DNA from: Rhyzopertha dominica
Lineage: Eukaryota > Arthropoda > Insecta > Coleoptera > Bostrichidae
Direction: 5' to 3'
NCBI GenBank assembly: GCA_025024175.1
Contig: QCXZ01000064.1
Span: forward strand, 186,001 to 250,000
DNA: 64,000 nucleotides
Below the pieces are notes generated by a model. It made no database searches and was not told the origin of the DNA. It was given only the letters and a program-made list of their open reading frames with translations. The position numbers and the translations under genes are program-made. Below are positions 50,693 through 61,075 of this stretch, piece after piece. Within the stretch, counting starts at the first letter, position 1. Every line of letters starts with the position of its first letter.

Positions 50693-51199
50693 ATGAATGA
50701 TCTGTCGGAAACCGAATCCAAGTTCATAGAAACCGCCTTCAAGTACGCCCACGAAGCCCTCCAATCCCAAGAAGTACCAGTTGGTTGCATTTTCGTCTAC
50801 GACGAAGAAATCATCGCATTAGGACGGAATACCGTAAATGAAACTCGAAATGCCACCCGTCACGCAGAAATGAACTGCATCGACCAGGTGAACGAGTTCT
50901 GCAAAGAGAAAAAGCTGAATGTGGCATCAGTTTTTTCCCAAATCAGTGTATACGTCACTGTGGAGCCGTGTATCATGTGCGCAGCAGCATTGTATGACCT
51001 CAAAGTGAAGAAAATCGTTTTTGGGTGTAAAAATGACCGTTTTGGGGGAAGTACAGTATTTGATGTTGCAGCAGTCTTGAATCCAGTCACCGAACTGAAG
51101 GGTGGATACAGAGCAGAAGAAGCCATGGGCTTGCTGAAGGAGTTTTATAAGGGGACCAATCCTAATGCGCCAATTTCAAAAGTCAAAGTTAAAAGTTGA
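50693..51199 (+). CDS. ADAT2: ADAT2, catalytic subunit of tRNA A34-to-inosine deaminase
   Basis: Partner of ADAT3 in the heterodimer that converts A34 to inosine at the wobble position of several tRNAs, allowing decoding of C-ended codons. The single exon encodes 168 residues. The zinc/catalytic motif HAE is at 57-59 (proton-shuttling Glu59) and PCIMC at 92-96 (Cys93 and Cys96 ligands), within VTVEPCIMCAAAL. GCKNDRFGGSTVFDV is the typical downstream block. The ATG starts one nucleotide after the SMUG1 stop (TAAGATG), and an AATAAA follows at 51237. The layout therefore implies translation from a SMUG1-ADAT2 dicistronic mRNA, or from a second transcript started within SMUG1. The length matches the family and no key residue is missing. 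Confidence 0.95.
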   Translation: MNDLSETESKFIETAFKYAHEALQSQEVPVGCIFVYDEEIIALGRNTVNETRNATRHAEMNCIDQVNEFCKEKKLNVASVFSQISVYVTVEPCIMCAAALYDLKVKKIVFGCKNDRFGGSTVFDVAAVLNPVTELKGGYRAEEAMGLLKEFYKGTNPNAPISKVKVKS

Positions 51200-51236
51200 G
51201 TTTTTGTAGAGGTTTCTGATATTTTTTTATATGTGC

Positions 51237-51242
51237 AATAAA
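51237..51242 (+). terminator. poly(A) signal AATAAA after ADAT2
   Basis: AATAAA lies 38 nt past the ADAT2 stop and is followed by T-rich sequence. It is the first such signal after the SMUG1 exons that lies outside coding sequence. Confidence 0.65.
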
Positions 51243-51289
51243 CTATATATTTTTTTATTTTGAAATTTTCTTACCAATACTATTACTAC

Positions 51290-51435
51290 CTGAAGAAAGC
51301 TGATTTTTTTTACCTAAAGTTGATTGAGAGATTATGGGCCCTACTAAAACAAAAGGTATGTGACGGAGGATTGGAAGTAAAAACAAATGAAGAACTACGG
51401 CCAAGAATTATAAACGAACTTCACCATTATAAAAA
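51290..51435 (+). pseudogene. possible Tc1/mariner transposase C-terminal remnant
   Basis: The frame reads LKLIERLWALLKQKVCDGGL followed by EVKTNEELRPRIINELHH. IE.LWALLK.KV followed by a TNEEL...I...L stretch resembles the end of a Tc1/mariner-type DDE domain (..PIENLW..LK..V..). Only ~45 codons remain and no terminal repeats are seen. The assignment is tentative. Confidence 0.4.
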
Positions 51436-51890
51436 AGTTAGATTANCAGCTGACTGTTTTAAAATAATTAATATCTTTGTAAATACTATTTTTTTAATCA
51501 GTTTCCTAACCACTAGTTTAAGGAATAAAGTTAGGGCATTTGTACTTTGTACAATAATCTACATATTACACCTATTGCAATGTACAGGCTAAATAAAAAT
51601 AAGAAAATCCAGTAAACTCCCCAAATTAATTTTTTAAGTTTACCCTTAGAAATAAATACCCAAAAATCATTTCAGCTTTTATTATACTCAATTCAATAAT
51701 TTAAATTAACAATTACAGTATCTACACAATCTCAGACCGCTAAAGGTAACGTCGCAATTTCAAATTGAACCGTCTAAAAAAAAATTAGTAAAAATGCTTG
51801 TACTTTCGAGACAGTCTATAAAAAATACTTCCGAACGACCAGACAAGGAAACAAAAAACATGGAATAAAAGATCTTCGAGGAATGGAACT

Positions 51891-52874
51891 TCAGACGGCC
51901 TCCTGCAGCGAGGGAGAATGCCCGTTCGTGTGCACGTAGTCCACGGGGCTGTCCGGCTTGCTCAGGCTGCTCGTGCTCGAGCTACACGAACTGCTCGAGT
52001 CCGTCTCTGAATCCGCAGAGTCCGAACTGTCACTTAACGAAACCCTGCTCGCCAGTTCACTGTTTTCCCGCTTTAACCGTTCGTTTTCGCTCATCAACCG
52101 TTCAACTTCACTCCGCAGGAAGTCTTTGTCGTTATCTGAAGAGTTGGCCAGCAATCTTTTGGTCAGCTGCTCGACTTTGGCCTCCAGCGAGAGGTATTCT
52201 TGGATCAACTCGTTCTTACTCATAGAATACAGACGTTCAGCATGCAAAGTCTCGTACTGATCATCGAAATCCTTAATCAGATACTCCTTTTCGTCGTCAG
52301 GTGAAGAATAAAACTCCCCATCATCCGAATCGACCGTATCGACACTAAAACTCGAATCCCTCGTTCGTGCAACCGTGGAACTGGACGCTTCCTCTATGCT
52401 CTTCAACTTCTGATCCAGTTCTTCCGTAATCCCGTGATCTTCGATCAAAAACTGGTTGCTGTTATGGGGGGCCTCCGGTTTCCTCATCAGCTTCGTCGCT
52501 CTTCGGTACTCCTTTGTGTACGGATATCCGTTACGCCGTTTGGTTTTCCCGCGCCTCGTTCGGCGCTTCTTCGGCGGAGCAACATCGGGCGCCTTCGCTG
52601 CGGAATCGTGCGCGCGCTCCTGCACGTCATCTGCGGGGAGCGTACCAACGGATTTTACATCCTCGCTAATTACCTCCGGATTCGAACACATCTTTGAGAA
52701 ATTTTCAAAATGGTCCCGATTCACTGTCACAATACCGTTTTTAATTCGTTTGCACCCCGTTATCGGGAAGTACCACTCGCGAAAATAGCAGGACAAATGA
52801 ACACGACCGAACCGATTTCGCCATTTGTAGGCATTAGTTTCGCGGACGCTCGGTAGGGGCGCTGCCGTCGTCAT
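51891..52874 (-). CDS. HEXIM: HEXIM, inhibitor of P-TEFb
   Basis: HEXIM binds 7SK RNA and sequesters P-TEFb (Cdk9/cyclin T) in the nucleus, limiting Pol II pause release. The single-exon frame encodes 327 residues. An arginine-rich RNA-binding/NLS stretch PKKRRTRRGKTKRR lies at 101-114. The P-TEFb-inhibitory box is APHNSNQFLIEDH at 135-147, where vertebrates have PYNTTQFLMDDH. An acidic serine-rich middle (170-205) is followed by DDQYETLHAERLYSMSKNEL and IQEYLSLE (204-231) and a coiled coil to about 276, the cyclin T-binding/dimerisation region. The C-terminus is serine/aspartate-rich. The N-terminal 70 residues (YKWRNRFGRVHLSCYFREWY..) resemble nothing I recall from vertebrate HEXIM. It is convergent with ADAT2; a minus-strand AATAAA lies at about 51683-51678. 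Confidence 0.92.
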   Translation of the reverse strand: MTTAAPLPSVRETNAYKWRNRFGRVHLSCYFREWYFPITGCKRIKNGIVTVNRDHFENFSKMCSNPEVISEDVKSVGTLPADDVQERAHDSAAKAPDVAPPKKRRTRRGKTKRRNGYPYTKEYRRATKLMRKPEAPHNSNQFLIEDHGITEELDQKLKSIEEASSSTVARTRDSSFSVDTVDSDDGEFYSSPDDEKEYLIKDFDDQYETLHAERLYSMSKNELIQEYLSLEAKVEQLTKRLLANSSDNDKDFLRSEVERLMSENERLKRENSELASRVSLSDSSDSADSETDSSSSCSSSTSSLSKPDSPVDYVHTNGHSPSLQEAV

Positions 52875-54675
52875 CCCCCGCTGTGCATAGGAGAGAGTAA
52901 AATAGATTACCCAACCCAGATTAGGAAACTAACGGGTTTTCTTTGTGTGGAAATCGAAGAAAATGCGATAAATATAAACAATGGCAGTGACGCCCGAAAT
53001 ATGGGTGTTATCTCGATCAGATAAACGCAATCGAAATAAAGGCAAAAATTTAACAAAACAAATTGACGTGTTTCCTTGCTGGCCTAAAAAAAATTCTCTT
53101 TACTGCTGTGTTTATCAACAAAGCAGAGCTCCGCTTATGTGAGCGGTAAATAAAGGTCAGTTTCGTTCGTACCCTCACAATAGACAAATATAATAACACC
53201 GTAAATTCTAAATGATAATGATTAACAGCCCCTTATTTACTTCTCTTATATAGTAAATGATAAAAGCGTCGTTCTTCATTAAAATTGCTGTTCTATTAAT
53301 TGTTCGCTGCTAGCTAAATTTATAATACCTATGCCAAACAATTTATTCGAAAGGATCGTACGGTCATTAAAGCAATTAATCTGAAAAATGAAAATTCGTT
53401 CTACTTCCGCATGCTCGTTAAGGATAATTAAAATAGCACCTGTAATAGAAAGTGCGTTATTTACTTATATAGGTGTCTAGGTATTTTATTTAAGTACAAC
53501 TATGACATTAAACAGATAGTACTTTAAAACTGTTGAGTTTCATTGGATATCGAATAAAAAAAACAAAATGCATGTTTGTTTTAAATAAAGGACGATTAGG
53601 ATTAGATTACTAACATAATAATTATGGATTGTGTACAGGTGCTTGATTAATAGTAAATGCGCGGCTTAAAATACTGTACCTACTGAAAAAAGAAGTTAAA
53701 AATTACAATCGTTATTTGCAAACATAATTAGTTTTTTAAGTAAGGTTTCGTGTGTACTTTAAAGAATGTGTTTCTGGAGTATCAGATTAATTAATTGGAC
53801 AATTATTATATTATTGCTTCCACAAGATTATGTGTAATCATCTCTTCGTTTATCACATGATAACAATGATGAATTCATCTCATTTTCTTACAACGCAATA
53901 AATCTCAATAAACTTTTTTGTATGCAAATGCTGTTCTGTTCAGTTTCTGTTAGGGAATTTTTCATTTTATTTTGTTCTAGATTCAAGGTCACTTGTCACT
54001 AACATCATTGTTAAGTGTCATTTGTCAGAGGCAGACAGTGTTGTCAGATTGGACTACTTGTACATACTATGCGACTTGAAGATCAAATTTCCAAAAAAAA
54101 TTCTTCATTGTTTGCAGGTGATAAAACGGATGATATTCCGACCATAGTTGAATATGGCAACATTTTATATATGGACCGCATAATATTAAAAGCTATAATA
54201 CATCACTGATTTCATTTCCAATAAACCATGCAGATATAGGTAGAAGCTTTTGCCTTAGAAGAAGCTATAACGATCTTGTTTGGAATGTTTTCTCTAAACA
54301 TTGTTTTTTAAGTCCTTACGTTTATAGACATCTCAGTAAATAGCAGAGTTAGAGCAAATTTTTATTAGGAATTACAGTTTATGAGGACACTATGCACGGA
54401 TAGTTATCGCCAAAAAACTAATTTTGTCTGATTTCTGTTCATAATTTTATTACTATATTATATTTATTATTATAGGACAATGTTTTCTTTAACTGTTTTG
54501 ACGGCTTACTGTGTGATTTAAAAAAAAAGTATTGTTACTCGTTTTCAGTATGTCAGTACAACCTGCCACGATTTGGCAACCCCGATATCGACTGTCAATG
54601 ACAACATAACCTCAAACGCCGCAGCATTTGGTTTTGTTTACCGGTGTATATTATTGAAAAACAACAACAAGGGCG
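52875..54675. other. intergenic region between divergent HEXIM and INTS11
   Basis: This 1.8 kb stretch separates the two start codons and must hold both promoters. I see no coding region. The first ~200 bp next to HEXIM are less AT-rich. No TATA box is evident at either start, which fits housekeeping promoters. Confidence 0.5.
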
Positions 54676-56947
54676 ATGCCCGATATAAAAATAACGCCTC
54701 TTGGCGCTGGCCAAGACGTGGGGCGCAGCTGCATCTTGCTGACGATGGGTGGCAAGAATATAATGTTCGATTGTGGCATGCACATGGGTTATCCCGATGA
54801 AAGGAGATTCCCCGACTTCTCTTTCATAACCCAGGAAGGGCCGATAACGTCTTATATAGACTGCGTTATCATTTCGCACTTTCACTTGGACCACTGCGGG
54901 GCACTACCATACATGTCGGAGATGATTGGCTATACAGGACCGATTTATATGACACATCCGACAAAAGCAATTGCCCCGATACTTCTGGAGGACATGCGGA
55001 AGCTGATGGTCGAAAAGAAGGGAGAGCATCATTTTTTTACTTCGCAGATGATTAAAGACTGCATGAAGAAAGTTACTGCTGTTACTCTTCATCAATCTGT
55101 GATGGTAATGCATTTCTGTATATCCTCTCTATGCTTCATTTTTGAACTAGTTTTGTTAGGGTTTATTAGAGTTGTGTTAGTTAGACTTCGCTCTAACAGA
55201 ATGTTTTTTCATTTTAATACTTTTCAATAAAGACATTTATTATTATTATATATATTACAGGTAGATAACGAGTTGGAGATAAAGGCGTATTACGCAGGGC
55301 ACGTGTTGGGTGCGGCAATGTTTTGGGTCCGTGTGGGGTCTCAGTCTGTTGTTTACACGGGAGATTACAACATGACCCCAGATCGGCATTTAGGAGCAGC
55401 TTGGATCGACAAGTGTCGTCCCGATTTGCTGATATCAGAATCCACATACGCCACTACCATAAGAGACTCAAAAAGATGTCGGGAAAGAGATTTCTTGAAG
55501 AAGGTGCACGAATGCATCGACAGAGGTGGAAAAGTATTAATCCCCGTTTTCGCTTTGGGGCGAGCTCAAGAGCTATGTATTTTACTCGAGACCTACTGGG
55601 ACCGCATGAACCTTAAAGTTCCCGTATACTTCGCGCTCGGCTTGACAGAGAAGGCCAACAACTACTACAAAATGTTCATCACTTGGACGAACCAGAAGAT
55701 CAGAAAAACATTTGTCCAACGCAACATGTTCGAGTTCAAGCACATAAAGCCGTNCGAGAGGTCGTACATTGATAATCCTGGACCAATGGTGGTCTTCGCC
55801 ACTCCCGGTATGTTACATGCTGGTCTGAGCTTGCAGATATTCAAGAAATGGGCGCCGAACGAAAGTAACATGGTCATCATGCCAGGGTTTTGCGTGCAGG
55901 GCACCGTTGGACACAAAATTTTGAATGGGGCCAAGAAAATCGAGTTCGAGAATCGCCAAATCGTCGAGGTCAAAATGGCTGTGGAATACATGTCGTTTTC
56001 TGCACATGCAGATGCAAAAGGTGCGTGAATTTGCAAAAGTGAATCATCCACAGAAAAAGATTTATGAAACTGGCATAGTAAAACTTAATTTAAAAAAAAC
56101 ATTAATTTGTTGCATCATAAACTAAAAAAATATTGCCACAAGAGCGTGCTAGTTGTATTCATGCTCCATGTGTATTATAGTTAAATTTAAAACAGCAGGC
56201 TAAGCTAACAAGATACCTGAGACCACATCAAAAGTTTGCGAGAAGTTGATATTTATTTTTATTTGTTCCATCTGTTATTAACACTTTTTTTAATGTGGAC
56301 CCTTTGGCACTTTAATACAAGTTTTGAGACATTTTTTCTCTGTACCAGGAATTATGCAGCTGATCCAATACTGCGAACCAAGAAACGTAATGTTGGTCCA
56401 CGGGGAAGCAGCCAAAATGGAATTCCTAAAAGAAAAGATCATGCAGGAGTTCAACATCGACTGCTACAACCCCGCTAACGGCGAAACCTGTATTATAAAC
56501 ACCCCAGTCAAAATACCGATAGACGTCTCGTTGCCGCTGCTGAAAGCCGAAGCAAGAAAATTCAGTGCTTTACCGCCCGATCCCAAACGCAGGAGGACTC
56601 TTCACGGTGTATTGGTAATCAAAGACAACTCCGTTTGTCTGATGGACGTGGACGAAGCTTGCAAGGAGGCGGGAATCAACAGACACGTGATTCGATTCAC
56701 GTCCACCGTTCGTGTGCATGACAGCGGGACTTCGTTGTCCACGGCGAGGAAGTTATACTCTCTGATTTGCGAGAAACTGCCGCAGTGGTCTGTTACGTTC
56801 ACGGAGGGATCGATTTCGGTCGAATCGGTGCTCGTGAAGGTGGAGGGCGATGATGATGAACAGAAAAGTGTGTTTGTGAGTTGGACAAACCAAGACGAGG
56901 ACTTGGGGAGTTACATTTTGAGCTTGCTCAATTCCATGGAGCAGTGA
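54676..56947 (+). CDS. INTS11: INTS11, catalytic endonuclease of the Integrator complex
   Basis: Metallo-beta-lactamase/beta-CASP endonuclease of Integrator, which cleaves snRNA 3' ends and attenuates promoter-proximal Pol II transcripts in the nucleus. Three exons, 54676-55104, 55261-56020 and 56349-56947 (donors GTAATG and GTGCGT; acceptors ATTACAG and ACCAG), join to 595 residues, against 600 in human. Zinc-site residues are in place: HFHLDH (H68, H70, D72, H73), H157 in [11 protein letters not shown], and D178 in YTGDYN. E203 of SESTYATT and the SAHADAKG motif split by intron 2 are also present. The C-terminal part ([14 protein letters not shown], [17 protein letters not shown]) matches the INTS9-binding region. 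One N (about 55754) falls in HIKPxERS, where human has Phe. Exon 1 ends HQSVM/VDNELE, so Met replaces the human Gln at the junction. Convergent with SEC13. Confidence 0.97.
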
Positions 56948-57443
56948 TCTGTTGATATTTTAAGTGGGTAAAAGAGAGAGTATTTATTTTGAAGTAAAGT
57001 GTGTTCGATGCTTGTCCATTCGTTAATTCAACCCTAAACCTAAAACGAAGGTGAAATAAAAATCTGCACTTTTGTCGGCTAACATGTTTAATTATTGTTC
57101 CAAGGGTCCCAGGTTCAAATCCTGGCAATACTTTTTCATTACATATGTTGGCCTGTTAAAAACCAATATTTATAAAAATTACAAAAATTCTACTTCAAAA
57201 GCATTACCGGAGAGAGGGCTACGTCTGTTGAATATTTCGACACTTTTGTATGTAATAATGTCAAAAAATCCCAAATTTTGAAAGGAGTTTTTGTGTAAAT
57301 GCTGTAAAGACTTCGATGAGTGGAGGTTTTCAGGATTAATGTAGAACTCAAGCAAGAATTTCACACATTTTGAAAACACAATGTATAATGTAAGCAACTA
57401 TTTAATAATGAAACTCAAAGTACAAAACATAAATTTTTTCGAC
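56948..57443. other. 3' region between convergent INTS11 and SEC13
   Basis: A plus-strand AATAAA at 57055-57060 can serve INTS11, and a minus-strand ATTAAA (TTTAAT at 57401) can serve SEC13. A GGTTCAAATCC B-box-like stretch with a perfect CCAGG/CCTGG stem lies near 57107-57124 without the rest of a tRNA. Confidence 0.5.
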
Positions 57444-58574
57444 TCAAATCGCTCTCTGTTCGTTGGAAACCTGGCCCTGTCCCTTGACAACATCACTAAT
57501 ACACTGCCAAGCACCTTCTTTGTTTTGCTTCCATAGCGACACCTTGTTGTCACCTCCGGAAACTGCTAAAATATTCCCATTCAAGGACCAACTGACATTC
57601 CACACGACATCATCAAACGTTTGCATTATGGTGGAATTCCAGCTTTGGCAATCTTCGCTCGTCCATATGACAACCCTGCGATCCTAAAAAAAGCAAGAAG
57701 TAGCAAGAAAAAAGATCGTGAGTGCTTTTCCTACCTGTGAACAACTAGCAATCGTGTAGTGACTCAATCCAACTGATGGAGCCCATGCTACGTCCCGAAC
57801 CCAATCAGAATGGACTTCCAGCTTTGATTCTTCCACCCACTGGTCACCGCTTTCCCTCCATATCTTCACCAAATTATCGCAACCGCCAGACACGAGACGC
57901 TTGACCTAAGCATTAAGAAACAAGTACACTTACTTCCCATCTTTGATTTCCATTTAACATCTCTAACCGCAAAATTCATTTTGACAACTTACAGAAGCTT
58001 CTGGTTGTTCCTTGTTGTCAAACGCAGGCTCTGGAGTGATCGCAGGGCACCAGCTAACAGCGTTACACCCTATCGCATGTGCGTTTGGTATTTTCTTCGC
58101 CTCCCATGTATTCGTTTCACTCTGGTATGTGAGGATTGATATGGAACCGTCGCTGCTTCCACAAGCCAACACCAGCCCATATTCCGGTGGAGCAAACTGT
58201 ACCGAATTCACGCTGGAATCATGGTTCGCATATTCATAATACTTCCTCCATTTACCCTGTTGTCGCTTCCATATGATCACTCTGGAAACATATCGCTGCA
58301 TATACAACACTCAAATGAAGCTTGCCTACCTTCTATCGTAAGAGCAAGATGCCAATAAGTTGTCGAATTTAGGGTGGCTCCACGCTATTTGCCAGACTGG
58401 GCCTAGGTGGCCCTTTAAATCCTCTATGAGGGTGTGTGCCCCATTTTTGATATCGTAGATTTTCACTGAATGATCGGAGGAACATGTTGCAAGATGTAAA
58501 CCGTAGTAATCTACCTCGGCATCGTGGATCATGTCCTCATGGCCGGTATCTATTGTATTTAACACGCTAACCAT
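57444..58574 (-). CDS. SEC13: SEC13, COPII coat and nuclear-pore WD40 protein
   Basis: WD40 beta-propeller that pairs with SEC31 in the COPII outer coat (ER-to-Golgi transport), with NUP145C/NUP96 in the Y-complex of the nuclear pore, and in the GATOR2 complex. Four coding exons: 58574-58330, 58281-57993, 57905-57735 and 57683-57444, joining to 314 residues against 322 in human. The N-terminus [20 protein letters not shown], the blocks [62 protein letters not shown] and DVVWNVSWS, and the ending [12 protein letters not shown] are all SEC13-typical. SEC13 supplies six blades and borrows the seventh from its partner, which fits this length. Donors are GTAGGC, GTAAGT and GTAGGA. Exon 2 ends ..EQPEAS, giving a shorter loop before KRLVSGGCD than human. 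Confidence 0.96.
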
Positions 58575-59091
58575 TTCGAAAATGTTTTTTCAAACCGGGA
58601 AATTCATCAAAATACGTGGAAGAATTGACACTACAGACTACAGTTTCCTGTCAACTGTCAACATCGCCACTTCCGCTACAGTGTTGCCAACTTAGTATCA
58701 GTATAATTGATAACATAATCAAAGAAAAGTATAAATAACGACAGAAACAGCATTTGTTAAAGTACTGTATTACGATGTGCAATTTGGTAGCATTTTACTT
58801 TGTTATTTAAGGAATATTATTTTAGCTATTAGCAATGCCGCTTCTGTACTTTAAACATTAAACACTGTGATGGATATAAACTACAGATTATTGACTAACC
58901 ACCATTGAACATTGGACTATAGCATATCTCATTTTATTTAGGTTTCCTTTCCTTGTACCACATTTGCTCCTTTTGCAGATTGAGCAATAAACAAAATTTG
59001 CATTGCATTAAAGTATGTACCAAATAAAGTCATGTTTTTATAATCACCTTATATTTTTAAACGCCATAATCTACAAAAAACAACAATGAGC
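58575..59091. other. SEC13 5' flank and ATP synthase coupling factor 6 3' flank
   Basis: Holds the SEC13 promoter (no TATA seen) and the 3' end of the next minus-strand gene. No other feature recognised. Confidence 0.45.
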
Positions 59092-59470
59092 CTACTTTTC
59101 TAAATTAATCGGGGCAATTACAGGATCTTCAAACTTGAACGTTGGAAATTTGGTCATGTCCTCCCCACTGCCGCCATACTGTTTCGCTACCTTTTCAAGT
59201 TCGGCCTTGAGTTGCTTTTCGATTTCTGGACTTGCCTCCACCAGTTTGTTGGACCTGAAAAGCAATAGGTTCACATCCAGTTGAATTAGATTAGAAAACC
59301 ACATACCCTCCACTTTTTTGTCTGTATTCCCGCAGTTTGTCAATAAACAACTGTTGAATTGGATCCGTAGCCTTCTGCAAAGCAGGAGCGAAGACGCCAA
59401 TGTTTCTGCTGCATACAACTGATCCACGGAAGTTCCTTTTAAGGTTGTTTAAGAACTGTGGTGACAGCAT
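59092..59470 (-). CDS. ATPsynCF6: mitochondrial ATP synthase coupling factor 6
   Basis: Subunit F6 of the peripheral stalk of mitochondrial F1Fo-ATP synthase (ATP5PF in vertebrates). Two coding exons, 59470-59307 and 59254-59092, join to 108 residues, the same length as human. Residues 1 to about 33 (MLSPQFLNNLKRNFRG..) are basic and free of acidic residues, as in a mitochondrial transit peptide. The mature part shows DPIQQLFIDKLREYRQKSGG, then SNKLVEASPEIEKQLKAELE and the diagnostic FPTFKFEDP near the C-terminus. The intron (donor GTATGT, acceptor TTTTCAG) splits the GGG codons after KSGG. The intron is only 52 nt. Additional 5' UTR exons are possible. Confidence 0.95.
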
Positions 59471-61075
59471 CCTGCATTATGTAATCAGATTAGCACGTAT
59501 GATGGCTTTAAACTATGAATCTAAGATATTAAAGAAAATCACTTGTGGACTTACTTTCACTCGAGAAGCTCACTCTTTTTCTGAAAATCTTAATATTAGA
59601 AAATTTTTTATTGAAATAATCAATTCTTTATGATCTCACGTAACTATTCTCAATCACTAAGTGGAACGTCAAAATATACAGGATCAAATATCAAATGTCA
59701 ACATCAAAGTAACAGTAACACCAATCGTTAGAACGAAAACTTCGATGTACCCGATGTACCAAACAGCATAGGCTGTTTTATTTTTCCAATAAAGCATTGA
59801 ATTATAAATTTATAAACACCACTTGACGAAGTATGTATTAAAATAGGAAATAGGAATTAAAAGCTACCCTGCATAGAACAATTGGGGACTTTTCAATACT
59901 CTTGTATTGGCAATGAAGTTCGGCAGACTTCTTTACCGACACTGCAATATAAATGCGACGTTGACAAAGCTTGGTATTCTAATATTAGATCAATGCTTTT
60001 AAAATTAATTAAGCACAAAATGAAAGGGGTAAATTGCTTTTGTATTGTATTTAAATCATGACGCAATCATTTATCAAAACAGTGGCATATTTTCTACATC
60101 AATACCCATGGCAATATTCAATTTAGGGGCATTTTTCAACAAGATTTGGCATCTCGCTTCCCCCTCCTATTCACACCAAATGCTGGCAGTCGTTATTATG
60201 TAAAATTTAAACTTGCAGGTTGCAACGGTCGTTTTTGCTCTAGCCATTGTGTTTTAATGTAGTGTCGGTGTGTGAGAGGTATAACACAAAAAAATTAGAT
60301 GAAGTAGATTCAAATCTTCCGTATTTTCTGTAAATAGTGTGTAGTGTTTCGGTTTTGTATTTTTCATTTGTAATTGTATATTTTATCAAAGTAATTATTC
60401 AAAAATGTTTGAAAAATAGCTTTAACTAAACCCAACAATTATTTTATTTTTTGCTGTGCTTATAGCAGATTTTATAGTGTCCTTTAATCTATGATGATCA
60501 ATTATTGTTGAGTTATTCAGAAGTTATTTAATAATTATGATTGAACCCTTGTCTATAATCATACTTGGAAGTTTGGAAATAGGATCATAGATAGACAGGT
60601 GTTTTATTATTAATATATAAATTTTTTAATTACAATTTGTCCAGGACAAACGTCAGTTTTGCATTTTGCGTCCAAACTATTCTTTAGTTTAACTCTAACG
60701 AGTTTTCAGAACCTGAATATGATTCTGATTTTGTTAGTTTTTTAATCAGCAGCATTATCAGAACTTTACATATTTTTTGGAGCTAATGGCCCTGTGTTTT
60801 GTAGATAGAGGCTCCAAATCTCACCAGTAGATGGCGGCAACTTACAAAGTTATGATTTTTTACATCTTCTACTCTTTTTTTTGTCATATTCAATGTTTTA
60901 TCTGTAGTAACAATAATCTTAATAAATATAGCTCAAAATCTGTAAATTTTGTATTACAGTTACCTGTTGAACAGTTCACTTACAGATTCCTGAAATATCT
61001 GCTGTTTTTAAATAGTTGAATATTTGAAAATTTTAATGTTTTGACAGTGCTAAACTTGTCAACTGCGTTGACTCA
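59471..61075. other. region between divergent coupling factor 6 and kinesin genes
   Basis: The 1.6 kb stretch holds two promoters. No coding region is recognised. The kinesin 5' UTR end is near 61075 (GACTCAATGG context at the ATG). Confidence 0.5.

Noticed and set aside
52434..52788. Plus-strand frames of 87 and 110 codons opposite HEXIM
   Set aside because: They are antisense shadows of the conserved HEXIM coding sequence.
57082..57130. Possible tRNA with a GGTTCAAATCC B-box and a perfect T-stem
   Set aside because: No A-box, no anticodon stem and no acceptor stem can be formed upstream; it is probably a chance match or a very old tRNA-derived fragment.
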